Shown: piece after piece, positions 8,579-16,905 of the stretch | Layout: each line of letters opens with the position of its first letter | Numbering within the stretch: the stretch's first letter is position 1 | Origin: Deltaproteobacteria bacterium | GTDB lineage: Bacteria > Desulfobacterota > Binatia > Binatales > Binataceae | Direction: 5' to 3' | Assembly (NCBI GenBank): GCA_021780755.1 | Contig: JAJXYF010000033.1 | Coordinates: 1 to 34,030, forward strand | Length of the DNA: 34,030 nt | Made by a program: the position numbers and the translations under genes | Notes under the pieces: generated by a model | The model's input: the letters and a program-made list of their open reading frames with translations, nothing else | Told to the model about the DNA's origin: nothing | The model's database searches: none

Positions 8579-9609
8579 GTACGGGCGCAGCTAATGCCGT
8601 CAGCATTCTTAGTGAACAATTGCGCGAACTAATCCGTGCCCAGGTGCCGGCGGCGCAGAATATAGAGGTTACGAATCTGTCGCCGCTGACCGCCGGCAAC
8701 ACGCGCAATGCGTGGTCATTCGACGCGCGTTGGGATGAGAACGGCATCACGCAGACCGCCGGGTGCGTGATGTTGCGCAAGGCCGAGGCGGGACAACTCG
8801 AGACCCCGTTGATTCCCGAGTTCGAAGTCATCCGGGCGTTGGGGGGAACCGGTGTGCCGATTCCACGCGCTCTGTGGATCGACCCCGAGGGCAAATGGGT
8901 GGAGCGGCCCGCGTTTGTGCTGGAGCGCGTTGCGGGGACCTCGGATTTCCCGGCGCTGCTACGGCCCGAGGGTGCCGCGATTAGCCGCGGCGTCGCGGAA
9001 CATCTGGTTGAAGTGGCGGCGCGGCTCCATACAGTCGATTGGCAGGCGCTAGGCCTCGGCTTTCTTCCGGCGACCAGCGTGAAAACTGCCGCCGCGCAAC
9101 AAGTCGAGTATTGGGAATCACTCTTTCGCAGGCATCGGATGGAGCCGCACCCGATGATCGTCGGCGCCTTTATCTGGCTCAAGGAACATCAGCCGGTAGC
9201 GGATCGAATCACGATCGTGCACGGCGATTTTCGTTACGGCAATCTGCTATACGAGGGCAAACGGATTAACGCGCTGCTCGACTGGGAGATGGTGCATCTT
9301 GGCGATCCGGTCGAGGACCTGACTTGGGCCTACCGCGCGTTGTGGAGCCCGGCCTCGGTGATGCCGTTGGAAGAGTTCGTCGAACGCTACTCAAAGTTGA
9401 GTGGCATACCGGTGCATCCCCACAATCTCATTTACTATCGCCTGTTCAACGAAATGAAGCACACCATTATCTCACTAACCGGCGCGAAGTCGTTCAACGA
9501 CGGGCGGACGCGTAACATAGTAATAGCCGATCGGGCCGCGACGGTGACTAGTTATCTGATCCAGTTTCTCGACTGGTTACCCGAACCGCGCGTGAGGGCA
9601 GCGTTGTGA
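8575..9609 (+). CDS. phosphotransferase-family protein (APH/ACAD10-like kinase fold)
   Basis: The 344-residue protein has the aminoglycoside-phosphotransferase/choline-kinase fold. The catalytic loop is HGDFRYGNLLY with His216, Asp218 and Asn223, and the metal-binding Asp236 lies in LLDWEMVHLGDPVEDL, with DWE in place of DFG. The N-terminal lobe holds PLTAGNTRNAWSF as the glycine-rich-like turn. Such proteins occur in acyl-CoA degradation clusters, where some (ACAD10/11-like) phosphorylate 4-hydroxyacyl-CoAs; others modify unknown small molecules. The start at 8575 is set by a GGAGG eight bases upstream and by the 4-base overlap with the preceding gene. It overlaps the next gene by four bases, giving a tight three-gene operon. 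Confidence 0.9.
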   Translation: MSTGAANAVSILSEQLRELIRAQVPAAQNIEVTNLSPLTAGNTRNAWSFDARWDENGITQTAGCVMLRKAEAGQLETPLIPEFEVIRALGGTGVPIPRALWIDPEGKWVERPAFVLERVAGTSDFPALLRPEGAAISRGVAEHLVEVAARLHTVDWQALGLGFLPATSVKTAAAQQVEYWESLFRRHRMEPHPMIVGAFIWLKEHQPVADRITIVHGDFRYGNLLYEGKRINALLDWEMVHLGDPVEDLTWAYRALWSPASVMPLEEFVERYSKLSGIPVHPHNLIYYRLFNEMKHTIISLTGAKSFNDGRTRNIVIADRAATVTSYLIQFLDWLPEPRVRAAL

Positions 9610-10115
9610 TCAGACCCACGATTGGCGAACTGCTGAGCGGCGTCGCAACCAGTTTGCGCGAACGCGTGCTGCCGGAAATTCCCGCCGGGACGACGCGGCG
9701 GCAGATTCAGGCAGCGATTGGGATAATCGCGAGGGTGGCGCTGGTCTGGGACAAGACCGGACCGTACCTGTATGCGGACAACGAGGATATCGCGGTGACG
9801 CTCGGGCGGATTCTTCCGCTGCTGGAACGCGTGGCCGCCGAAGAGGGTAACGCGAGAGTGCGGGCGGTGCTCACGAGATTGCAACAGACGCCAAATCATT
9901 CATCCGAACCGGTGGGGCCGTGTCCATCAGCGGAGGTGCTCGGCGCGCGCAACCTCGAACTGCAGGAAGTGCTCGCGGAAATACAGGAAGCTCTGCATGA
10001 AGCGACCGCGGTTCAGAGCGTCGCCCGCAATGAGGTCAGCGTGGAACTCTACGCATTGTTCCGCCGGATGTTGTCGCGAGAACTGGAGATCACCAAACCG
10101 CCCCGACGGTCCTAG
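9606..10115 (+). CDS. helical protein linked to the phosphotransferase (DUF6285-like)
   Basis: The 169-residue, mostly helical protein begins RPTIGELLSGVATSLRERVLPE and later carries ARVALVWDK. This resembles the DUF6285 proteins that commonly follow APH-fold phosphotransferases, though I cannot confirm it without a profile search. It starts with GTG at 9606, overlapping the previous stop by four bases, which supports translational coupling and this start. The C-terminal half (NLELQEVLAEIQEALHEATAV) looks like an amphipathic helix. No catalytic motif is visible; a structural or partner role for the phosphotransferase is likely. Confidence 0.75.
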   Translation: MIRPTIGELLSGVATSLRERVLPEIPAGTTRRQIQAAIGIIARVALVWDKTGPYLYADNEDIAVTLGRILPLLERVAAEEGNARVRAVLTRLQQTPNHSSEPVGPCPSAEVLGARNLELQEVLAEIQEALHEATAVQSVARNEVSVELYALFRRMLSRELEITKPPRRS

Positions 10116-10214
10116 CCGAGGGTCTTGTAAATACAACGCTTCGGGCCGCGCGCCGCGCGAGCGGATTGCCGCCGTCCGGCGCGCGGAATCGACGCCGCGT
10201 TCCGATGGATCGGA

Positions 10215-11114
10215 TTACTTCTTCTTTTCCGCTTCGCTGCCGAAGCCACCGGCTTCCGGCCGATGTCCATAAATATCTTCGACGTAGTATTCCGATTGAT
10301 GCGTCGCGGGCCTGCCGCCATAGCCGTATTCAAACATCCAACCCGACGGATTCCCGACATAGAATGAATACATGTGATCGTTGGAGTGTTTGCCCAGCGT
10401 GATCATGACCGGCAGTTTGTGCTTGCGCACGAGATCGTAGGTAAGGCCCACGTCGTCGAAATTATCGACCTCAATCATAATATGGTTGATGCGCCGGCTC
10501 TGCGGGCCGATACCGAACGCAATCGTGTGATCGCGCTCGTTGCAATGCATGAAGATCGGCGCAACGACGTTCTTGCCCATGCGGAATTTGTATTCGACTC
10601 CGCCGCGCATCCCGAGCGCGGTGTAAAAGCGCTGCGCCGCAGCGGGATCGTCCTGGCGTATGATGCAGTGGCCGAGGCCGCCGGTTCCGGTCTTGAAGCG
10701 TCCGTGCATCGCGCGCCCCGGATGAAACGGCTTGCTGTACAATACCTCGGGGCCGTGGAAAATTTCGATCGGGTTGCCGCCGGGATCGGCGAGTTTCATG
10801 ACTTCGAGCACGCGGCGCTCGGCGGCTTCCTCTTCGGAGCCGACGCGAAAGGCGATTCCGGCGGCCGCGAGTTGCTGCTGCATCGCGCCGAATTCCTCAG
10901 CGCCCGCCACGCGCAGACCCAGATATTCGAGATCGTCGGCGCCGTCGGTGTGGAGCACGATGCGATGGTGCCAGTAGTCCATGCGCAGGTAGCAGCGGTC
11001 GCGCTCGCCTTCATCGGAAAGCTCCATACCGATGATTTGCGTCGCGAAGCTTTTCCATTCGTCAATCTTTTTGACGCCGAAACCCATGTACCCCAACTCG
11101 GTTACCTGGACCAT
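10215..11114 (-). CDS. extradiol ring-cleavage dioxygenase (two VOC domains, BphC/HsaC-like)
   Basis: The 299-residue protein is made of two vicinal-oxygen-chelate modules (about 1-125 and 140-290), as in 2,3-dihydroxybiphenyl 1,2-dioxygenase. The iron ligands are all visible: His149 (GLGHCI), His211 (INHIMIEV) and Glu262 (WMFEYGYGG). The supporting residues His196 (RDHTIAF), His243 (GKHSNDH) and Tyr249 also align by spacing with the BphC active site. It should therefore be an Fe(II) enzyme cleaving a catechol next to its hydroxyls in the cytosol; the actual catechol is unknown. The start at 11114 has GGAGG with good spacing and begins at the conserved VTELGYMGFGV. The longer frame from 11162 has no such site. 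It is divergent from the alcohol dehydrogenase. Confidence 0.92.
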   Translation of the reverse strand: MVQVTELGYMGFGVKKIDEWKSFATQIIGMELSDEGERDRCYLRMDYWHHRIVLHTDGADDLEYLGLRVAGAEEFGAMQQQLAAAGIAFRVGSEEEAAERRVLEVMKLADPGGNPIEIFHGPEVLYSKPFHPGRAMHGRFKTGTGGLGHCIIRQDDPAAAQRFYTALGMRGGVEYKFRMGKNVVAPIFMHCNERDHTIAFGIGPQSRRINHIMIEVDNFDDVGLTYDLVRKHKLPVMITLGKHSNDHMYSFYVGNPSGWMFEYGYGGRPATHQSEYYVEDIYGHRPEAGGFGSEAEKKK

Positions 11115-11422
11115 GTTTCCCTCCGGAGTTTTCACGATTTCACCGCGGATCGAGCCCGTCACTGACGCAGCAATCGTTCTCTCGCGGACCGGTCGCCGTC
11201 AAGCGAAAACGCGGTCGCCAAATCCTGAGTTTTAGCCATTTGTCACTGCGTCCAATCGCCCAAACCGGGGGGCGGATGACGAGGGCATGAATCTGTCTGC
11301 CCTCGCCGAGGGTCGCACGTCAGCCCGATAGTACAAATTCCGATGGCGGTTACACCGGCGGATGTGTATAAACTGCGACGCAGGGGCGTCCGATTTGCCG
11401 CCCGGAGCTGGAGGAAACCGAC
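11115..11422. other. divergent intergenic region between dioxygenase and alcohol dehydrogenase
   Basis: The 308-base gap must hold both 5' regions. A 7-bp inverted repeat is seen at 11280-11286 and 11299-11305. A TATAAA hexamer at about 11373 could be a -10 element for the dehydrogenase, but I find no matching -35. No gene is supported here. Confidence 0.4.
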
Positions 11423-12508
11423 ATGCGTGCCACCGTGATGCGTAACAAGAAGCTGGTCGTCGCCGATATCGCAACGCCGGAGCCCGGTCCGGGCGAGGTG
11501 CTGGTAAAGACGCTCGCGTGCGGGATTTGCGGCTCGGACCTGCACGCGCTCAAGTATGCGGACCGGCTGGTCGAAGGCGCGCGGCGTTCCGGCGGTCCAT
11601 TCATCATGGACCTCAAACGTGACATCGTGATGGGCCACGAGTTTTGTGCCGAGGTCGTCGATTACGGCGTGAACTCGAAGCGGCGCCTTAAGGCGGGCAC
11701 GCGGGTCTGCGCGATGCCAATCCTGATTCGTCCGAGCGGAATCGAAACGGTCGGTTATTCCAACGACAATCCCGGCGGCTATGGCGAATACATGCGGCTG
11801 TCCGAAGCGCTCCTGCTCGAGGTGCCTAACGGTCTCTCGACCGAGCGCGCGGCGCTGACCGAACCGCTCGCCGTCGGCTATCACGCGGTGGCCAAGGCGA
11901 ACCTCGGCGCCGACGACGCTCCGCTGGTTATCGGATGTGGGCCGGTGGGACTCTCGGTGATCGCGGCGCTCAAGCTCAAGGGCGTGCATCCAATTGTGGC
12001 GGCGGACTTCTCGCCGCGGCGGCGCGCGCTCGCGTTGCGGATGGGCGCCGACATCGCGGTCGATCCCAAGGAGAAATCCCCGCACGAAAGCTGGCGCGCG
12101 ATGGCGGCGTATAGCGATCCGGCGAAAGCCCCGCCGTTGCCGCCGTGGCTGCCCGGTCCGGCTTTGCGGCCCGCCGTGATCTTCGAGTGCGTCGGCGTGC
12201 CGGGCGTGATCGACTCGATCATGACCGCGGCGCCGTCCAACGCCCGTGTAGTGGTGGTCGGCGTCTGCATGGAACAGGACCATTTCGAGCCGATGTTCGG
12301 CATCAATAAAGAACTGAATATCCAGTTCGTACTCGGCTACAATGGCGAAGAATTCGCGACCACCCTGCATAATCTCGCGCAAGGCACGGTCAACGGCGAC
12401 CCGCTGATTACGGGCAAAGTGGGAGTGGAAGGCGTCGCGCAAGCCTTCGAGGATCTCGCGTCGCCCGAGACCCACGCCAAGATCATCGTCGAACCGTGGC
12501 GCAGTTGA
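11423..12508 (+). CDS. zinc-dependent medium-chain alcohol dehydrogenase
   Basis: The 361-residue MDR-family dehydrogenase carries the catalytic zinc ligands in GICGSDLH (Cys36, Asp39, His41) and GHEF (His72, Glu73). The nucleotide-binding Rossmann turn is VIGCGPVGLSVIAALK. The four-cysteine structural-zinc loop of classical alcohol dehydrogenases is missing: where it is expected the sequence reads AMPILIRPSGIETVGYSNDN without cysteines. A 15-residue Pro-rich insertion (DPAKAPPLPPWLPGP) interrupts the cofactor domain. GGAGGAAA lies eight bases before the ATG. Substrate is unknown; the divergent ring-cleavage dioxygenase suggests, but does not prove, an aromatic or lipid catabolic setting. Confidence 0.92.
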   Translation: MRATVMRNKKLVVADIATPEPGPGEVLVKTLACGICGSDLHALKYADRLVEGARRSGGPFIMDLKRDIVMGHEFCAEVVDYGVNSKRRLKAGTRVCAMPILIRPSGIETVGYSNDNPGGYGEYMRLSEALLLEVPNGLSTERAALTEPLAVGYHAVAKANLGADDAPLVIGCGPVGLSVIAALKLKGVHPIVAADFSPRRRALALRMGADIAVDPKEKSPHESWRAMAAYSDPAKAPPLPPWLPGPALRPAVIFECVGVPGVIDSIMTAAPSNARVVVVGVCMEQDHFEPMFGINKELNIQFVLGYNGEEFATTLHNLAQGTVNGDPLITGKVGVEGVAQAFEDLASPETHAKIIVEPWRS

Positions 12509-12704
12509 GCCCTCACTGATTTCTGAGCGCGACCGAAAGGGACCCCGCTCGCTCCGTGGAGCGGAAGCGGCGAGGTCTCGCTCATGAGCACGTGGCGCCT
12601 GGGCATTTGATGCCCGTCAGCGTCGTCGCCTTCGCCTCGATTGATGGTGGACTCCCTCCGCGGTTTTTTTCATTCTGTAACGATGAGCAGAATTTCCGCC
12701 GAAG

Positions 12705-13802
12705 GTGCGCAAGCTATCACTATTTATGAATTCGCCTGACTTTCGCGGCCTTGACTTCAATATCGCGCGCGGGCGAATCGTTCTATCGCTGCTCGCGATG
12801 CTTTCCTTATATGTTGACCCGAGCACCGCCGGCGGCCTTTTTCATCTGAGCCGCCTCGCGCTGATCACTTTGCTCTGCCATCTCACCTACAGCATCGGCA
12901 TTTATCTGACCCTGCGGCGCCGGCCCAACAGCATCGGCCTCTCGACCTTATCGACCGCGCTCGATCTGTTTTTCGCGACGGCAGTCGCCTTTTTGACTGA
13001 GGGCCAGACCAGCCCATCCTACGTGTTCTTCGTTTTCGCGATTGTCGCGGCGGGTATTCGGCCGGGCTTGCTTTCCACGATTGCGGTGACTATCGGTAGC
13101 GTCGCGCTATATCTGCTGGTAATCGTCCTGTCCGATCGAATCACCAACTTTTATACGATGCGGGCGGTTTACCTCGCGATCACTGGATATCTGATCGGCT
13201 TCGTCGGACGGCAGCGGGCCGCCTTCGAGGAGCGTGTGCGTGAACTCGAAACCCGCACCGAGCGGCATTCGATCGCGCGCTCCCTGCACGATGGTTACGT
13301 GCAGGCGCTCGCCGGTGTCAACTTGCGCCTGCAGACCTGCCGTGAACTGCTCGGACGACAACGGCCCGACGACGCATTGGTGCAGTTGACCGAGTTGCAG
13401 GCCGGCGTCGCACGCGAATACGACGAAGTGCGCGCCTACATCCGCGAGCTAGCGGGCGTTGACGTTTCCGCCGCAAGTACGGTCACGCCGGTCGTCGCGG
13501 ACCCGCATTTCGAGGTGCGGATGGAGTTTGCCGGCCAAAGCACGACGGGCGAACATCTCTTGCAGATAATGCTCGAAGGTTTGCGCAACGCCCGCAGGCA
13601 CGGGATGCCGCGGTGCGTTACAATCAATGTCAACGGACTCGAGGACAAGCTGGTGATAACCATCGATGACGATGGGGTGGGCTTTCAGGAGCCCGGACAA
13701 CCGCCGTGGGCGATTGCGTCGCGAGTCGCCGAATTGGGCGGGCATTTGAACGTCAATCGCAACGGGGTAACACGTCTCGAAATCGAGATGCCTAACATCT
13801 GA
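12705..13802 (+). CDS. membrane sensor histidine kinase of the NarX/DesK (HisKA_3) class
   Basis: The protein of about 365 residues has an N-terminal block of five or six hydrophobic membrane segments (about 25-175), a short coiled-coil linker (FEERVRELETRTERHS), a HisKA_3 dimerisation motif with the phospho-acceptor in SIARSLHDGYVQAL (His195 from the GTG at 12705), and an HATPase_c domain with the N-box GLRNARRHG and the G-box DDDGVGF. No periplasmic or GAF sensor domain is visible, so the membrane block may itself sense. The start is uncertain: GTG at 12705 or ATG at 12726, neither with a clear Shine-Dalgarno. The partner response regulator begins two bases after the stop, so the two are co-transcribed. 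Confidence 0.9.
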   Translation: MRKLSLFMNSPDFRGLDFNIARGRIVLSLLAMLSLYVDPSTAGGLFHLSRLALITLLCHLTYSIGIYLTLRRRPNSIGLSTLSTALDLFFATAVAFLTEGQTSPSYVFFVFAIVAAGIRPGLLSTIAVTIGSVALYLLVIVLSDRITNFYTMRAVYLAITGYLIGFVGRQRAAFEERVRELETRTERHSIARSLHDGYVQALAGVNLRLQTCRELLGRQRPDDALVQLTELQAGVAREYDEVRAYIRELAGVDVSAASTVTPVVADPHFEVRMEFAGQSTTGEHLLQIMLEGLRNARRHGMPRCVTINVNGLEDKLVITIDDDGVGFQEPGQPPWAIASRVAELGGHLNVNRNGVTRLEIEMPNI

Positions 13803-13804
13803 AT

Positions 13805-14437
13805 ATGCAGACGCCCCTTCACCTCATTATCGCCGACGATCACGCACTCTTTCGCCAGGGCCTCAAGTCGTTGCTGCAATTGCAGCCGGACATCGAAGTG
13901 GTCGCCGAAGTCGATCGCGCGGCCGAACTGCAGTCCACGCTCGCCAACACTCATTGCGACATTCTGCTGCTCGACATGCAAATGGATCGATGGCTGATGG
14001 ACGACATTCCCGCACTCGCAAAACTCACCACCGTGATCGTCCTCACGGCGAGCGAGAGCGGTGAAAATGGCGTCCAGGCGTTGCGTTTGGGCGCACGCGC
14101 CGTCGTCCACAAGCGGTTCGCGATTGAAACTTTGATGACCGCCATTCAAACCGTGCGCGACGGCCTGGTCTGGATGCCGCCGACCGTGCAGGCCGAGTTT
14201 GCCGCGCAAGGCAGCACCACGGCCAAGCGTTTAACCGCGCGCGAATTAGAGATCGTTCGCTTCGTCGCGGTCGGTCTGCGCAACGCGGAAGTTGCCGAAC
14301 GCCTTTCGATAACCGAGAGCACGGTCAAGACCCATCTCAACAACATCTTTCAAAAGCTCGGTGTGCGCGACCGGCTCGAACTTGCCCATTACGCGATCAA
14401 AATCGGACTCGTCGCGGTCCTCGGCCAGGATCGCTAG
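13805..14437 (+). CDS. NarL/FixJ-family response regulator
   Basis: The 210-residue protein has a receiver domain (1-120) with the acidic pocket Asp11-Asp12 in IIADDHALF, phospho-acceptor Asp57 in LLLDMQMD, and Lys in the VVHKRF segment, followed by a LuxR-type helix-turn-helix (about 143-208). The recognition helix lies in SITESTVKTHLNNIFQKLGVRDR. It is the cognate regulator of the kinase ending two bases upstream. It lies directly before the amt gene, though separated by 356 bases with its own sigma-54 type promoter. Because a NarL-type regulator does not itself activate sigma-54 polymerase, the link to amt control is only positional. Confidence 0.93.
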   Translation: MQTPLHLIIADDHALFRQGLKSLLQLQPDIEVVAEVDRAAELQSTLANTHCDILLLDMQMDRWLMDDIPALAKLTTVIVLTASESGENGVQALRLGARAVVHKRFAIETLMTAIQTVRDGLVWMPPTVQAEFAAQGSTTAKRLTARELEIVRFVAVGLRNAEVAERLSITESTVKTHLNNIFQKLGVRDRLELAHYAIKIGLVAVLGQDR

Positions 14438-14499
14438 TTCCGCTTCTTTCACCGACTGGTGCCCGCGCTCGAGGATCGCGCGCATCCTTCGGTGAAACC

Positions 14500-14520
14500 A
14501 ATGCTCAAGCCGCGAGCATT
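14500..14520. promoter_or_regulatory. palindrome with NtrC-enhancer geometry upstream of amt
   Basis: Seven-base arms AATGCTC and GAGCATT flank a 7-base spacer, giving TGC-N11-GCA, the spacing of known NtrC sites. It sits about 160-180 bases upstream of the -24/-12 promoter, a normal enhancer distance. A second looser repeat (ATTGC ... GCAAT) overlaps its right edge at 14518-14539. Binding by NtrC is inferred. Confidence 0.5.
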
Positions 14521-14678
14521 GCGTACCGATTGAGCAATCAACGCTTGCGCGGATTTTCGCAGTCAGGTCGAAAATCTCCCACCATCGCGTTCAATTCAAT
14601 TCTTTCGACTGACTTATTTCTCCATCGATAGTTGTAGCAATTCATCAATGCTGAGACGGACTCTTCTCGTCGCGTTGA

Positions 14679-14695
14679 TCGGCACCCACCTTGCT
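14679..14695 (+). promoter_or_regulatory. sigma-54 (-24/-12) promoter of amt
   Basis: TCGGCACCCACCTTGCT matches the sigma-54 consensus, with GG at 14681-14682 and GC at 14693-14694 separated by exactly ten bases. Transcription would start near 14706, leaving a leader of about 88 bases before the amt GTG. Nitrogen-controlled sigma-54 expression of ammonium transporters is well established in proteobacteria. It would need a functional RpoN and an enhancer-binding protein elsewhere in the genome. Confidence 0.7.
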
Positions 14696-14793
14696 CAGGG
14701 GATCGTGATCGAACGCACCCCAATACATCGTTTAGCTGTACCACAGCATGGCGGGAGCGAAAGACGAAACCTTAACAGGAGGAGCCTATAGAA

Positions 14794-16356
14794 GTGTATA
14801 GTTCAAGATTGGTTGGAGCCTGCCGATTGCTCAAAGAGAAATGGGGTGATCCGGTAGTGCGCCGCAATGCGACGCATCTGCTCTTTGGCAAGATGATTGG
14901 ACTCGGTATCGTGGTCTTCTTCATCTCCAAAGTGTGGATGCCCAACGCGGCCTATGCCGATACGGCGCCGGCACTGCCCCCACCGCACATCAACGCGATT
15001 AACACCGTCTGGACGTTGGTCGCCGCTTACCTGGTTTTCTGCATGCAAGTCGGCTTCGTCATGCTGGAAACGGGTTTCGCTCGTTCGCGTGAAACCGTGA
15101 ACATCATGGTCGAAGGTATCGCCGACACCTGTATCTGCGGCGTGACCTTCTGGCTGTGGGGCTTTGCCTTCATGTTCGAGCCCGGAACTCCGTGGATCGG
15201 AACCACGGGATTCATGCTGCACGGATTGCCGGCCACTTACGGCACGACCGGCGTTCCGCTGCTCGCCTACTGGGTATTCCAGTATGCGTTCGCTGATACC
15301 TGCTCGACCGTTACCTCGGGCGCGATGATCGGCCGCTGCGGATTCGTCGGCGACCTGCTCTACAGCGTGGGCGTTACCGGATTCATCTATCCGATCATCG
15401 GTCATTGGGCCTGGGGTCCGGACGGCTGGTTGGCGGTGATGACGCCAGTCAGCTTCCACGACTTCGCGGGCTCGACCGTAGTGCATACGATCGGCGGCAC
15501 GATTTCGTTGGCCGGTGCGATCGCGCTTGGACCCCGGCTCGGACGGGTCTTCAAACGCGACGGCGGCGCTCCGATGAAACCCCATGATCTCATTATCGGC
15601 GCTACCGGCGGCCTCATCCTATGGTTCGGCTGGTACGGGTTTAATCCCGGCAGCACGTTGTCCGCCCTAGACGCCGACGGCATTGGCCGTGTCTCCTTCA
15701 ACACCACGCTCGCGGCCTGCTCCGCCGGTCTGACTTCGCTGATTTACTCTTACTTCAAGACCGACGGTAAATGGGATCTCGCGCTGACTGTCAACGGCTT
15801 CCTCGCCGGCCTCGTCGCGATCACCTGCCCCTGCTACTGGGTCGATCCTGAGGGCGCATTCCTGCTCGGCATCGTCGCTGGCCTGGTCGTCGTGTGGGGC
15901 ATCGACCTGCTCGAGTACATGCGCATCGACGACCCCATCGGGGCGGTCCCGGTGCACATGATCGCGGGCATCTGGGGCACGCTCTCGCTTGGTCTCTTCG
16001 CCGCTGGCAAATACGGAGCGCCCACGCCCACTGGCGCAGACACCAGCTCGGTCGTCACCGGTTTGTTTTACGGTGGCGGTATGGGCGTTCTGAAAGCTCA
16101 GATGATCGGCAGCTTTTCGATCACTATCGCAACCTTCATCGTCTCGATGGCGCTGATGTACGCGGTCAAGGCCACTGGCACCTTGCGGGTCACGACCGAA
16201 GGCGAGATCGAAGGCCTGGATCTGCACGAGCATGGGTTCCCGGCATATCCGGAATACGTAGTCACCGGCGATGACGGTGCGCCCAAAACGATCGACGAAG
16301 TACCGATCGGACGGCGTACCTTCGCCCGTGCGGACAAGAAGCGCAAGGTCGCCTGA
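14794..16356 (+). CDS. amt: ammonium transporter Amt
   Basis: The inner-membrane ammonium channel is 520 residues long with about eleven membrane helices after a signal-like N-terminal segment (VVFFISKVWMPNAAYADTAP). The conserved pore residues are all present: Asp223 and His231 in DFAGSTVVHTIGG, and the second pore histidine His388 in PVHMIAGIWGTLSLG; these correspond to Asp160, His168 and His318 of E. coli AmtB. The C-terminal tail (GLDLHEHGFPAYPEYV) is the cytoplasmic segment that contacts PII proteins in other Amts. No glnK is adjacent, which is unusual for amt. Translation starts at GTG 14794, eight bases after a strong AGGAGGAG. A sigma-54 type promoter lies 100 bases upstream. Confidence 0.96.
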   Translation: MYSSRLVGACRLLKEKWGDPVVRRNATHLLFGKMIGLGIVVFFISKVWMPNAAYADTAPALPPPHINAINTVWTLVAAYLVFCMQVGFVMLETGFARSRETVNIMVEGIADTCICGVTFWLWGFAFMFEPGTPWIGTTGFMLHGLPATYGTTGVPLLAYWVFQYAFADTCSTVTSGAMIGRCGFVGDLLYSVGVTGFIYPIIGHWAWGPDGWLAVMTPVSFHDFAGSTVVHTIGGTISLAGAIALGPRLGRVFKRDGGAPMKPHDLIIGATGGLILWFGWYGFNPGSTLSALDADGIGRVSFNTTLAACSAGLTSLIYSYFKTDGKWDLALTVNGFLAGLVAITCPCYWVDPEGAFLLGIVAGLVVVWGIDLLEYMRIDDPIGAVPVHMIAGIWGTLSLGLFAAGKYGAPTPTGADTSSVVTGLFYGGGMGVLKAQMIGSFSITIATFIVSMALMYAVKATGTLRVTTEGEIEGLDLHEHGFPAYPEYVVTGDDGAPKTIDEVPIGRRTFARADKKRKVA

Positions 16357-16436
16357 CGCAAATCGTTGCTCGCATGAATCGTGGAGATGGGCGAATGGCA
16401 TAGCATCGGGTGTCTATTCCACCGCTCGCTCCTAAA

Positions 16437-16474
16437 GGGCCGGTCTCTCTCAGCGAGCAGAGAGGGACCGGCCC
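16437..16474. terminator. strong hairpin downstream of amt
   Basis: GGGCCGGTC pairs perfectly with GACCGGCCC, extended by a TCTCTC/GAGAG inner stem. There is no T-run on the plus side, so it is a terminator-like or mRNA-protecting structure rather than a textbook terminator. The rest of 16357-16652 holds no gene. Confidence 0.6.
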
Positions 16475-16652
16475 AACTAATGTTGGCGCGGCCACAAATA
16501 CGATCGTCGGAACTCAATCTTTCGACTGACTTGTTTATCAATCATTGGTCGCAGGCGGCGCCATCCGATGTGGGGGTCGCGAACCTCGCGCGGAGGGCCA
16601 TCGCGGTGTGGACTTGGTTCTTCCGATGCGGCCTTAAGGATGCCGGCCAACT

Positions 16653-16838
16653 GTGGTGAGATTGCGCCGATTGTTCAAAGGACAATTCTCCAACGTCGTA
16701 TTCGTCAGCGTCGGCGAAGTGGACTCCGCGCTCCTGAAAGGCCCCGAGGAGGTGCGTCAACTCGAACAGCAAATCACCGATGACATGCTCGAGTATTGCC
16801 GCCTCGCTTCGGACCTCGGCCTGGTGCGCAAGGCCTGA
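16653..16838 (+). pseudogene. remnant of an APC-type permease C-terminal cytoplasmic domain
   Basis: The 61-residue frame reads FSNVVFVSVGEVDSALLKG and then a helical EEVRQLEQQITDDMLEYCRLASDLGL. This matches my recollection of the soluble C-terminal domain that follows the membrane helices in APC/KUP-like permeases. An in-frame stop lies at 16635-16637, 18 bases before the GTG, and no membrane helices are encoded upstream, so the transporter body is missing. It could instead be a free-standing small protein that kept the domain fold. There is no Shine-Dalgarno of note. Confidence 0.5.
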
Positions 16839-16905
16839 ACCTGTCGGGGCGGTAAACCAAGTCAGGCTGCGAAGGGCCTTTCTAATCGGCGCGTCGGAAG
16901 AGTTT

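Noticed and set aside
10374..11165. Long plus-strand open frame opposite the extradiol dioxygenase
   Set aside because: It is the antisense shadow of a gene with complete iron-ligand motifs; its own product has no family features.
11243..12475. 410-codon minus-strand frame opposite the alcohol dehydrogenase
   Set aside because: GC-rich antisense frame; Arg/His-rich product without domains, while the plus strand encodes clear MDR motifs.
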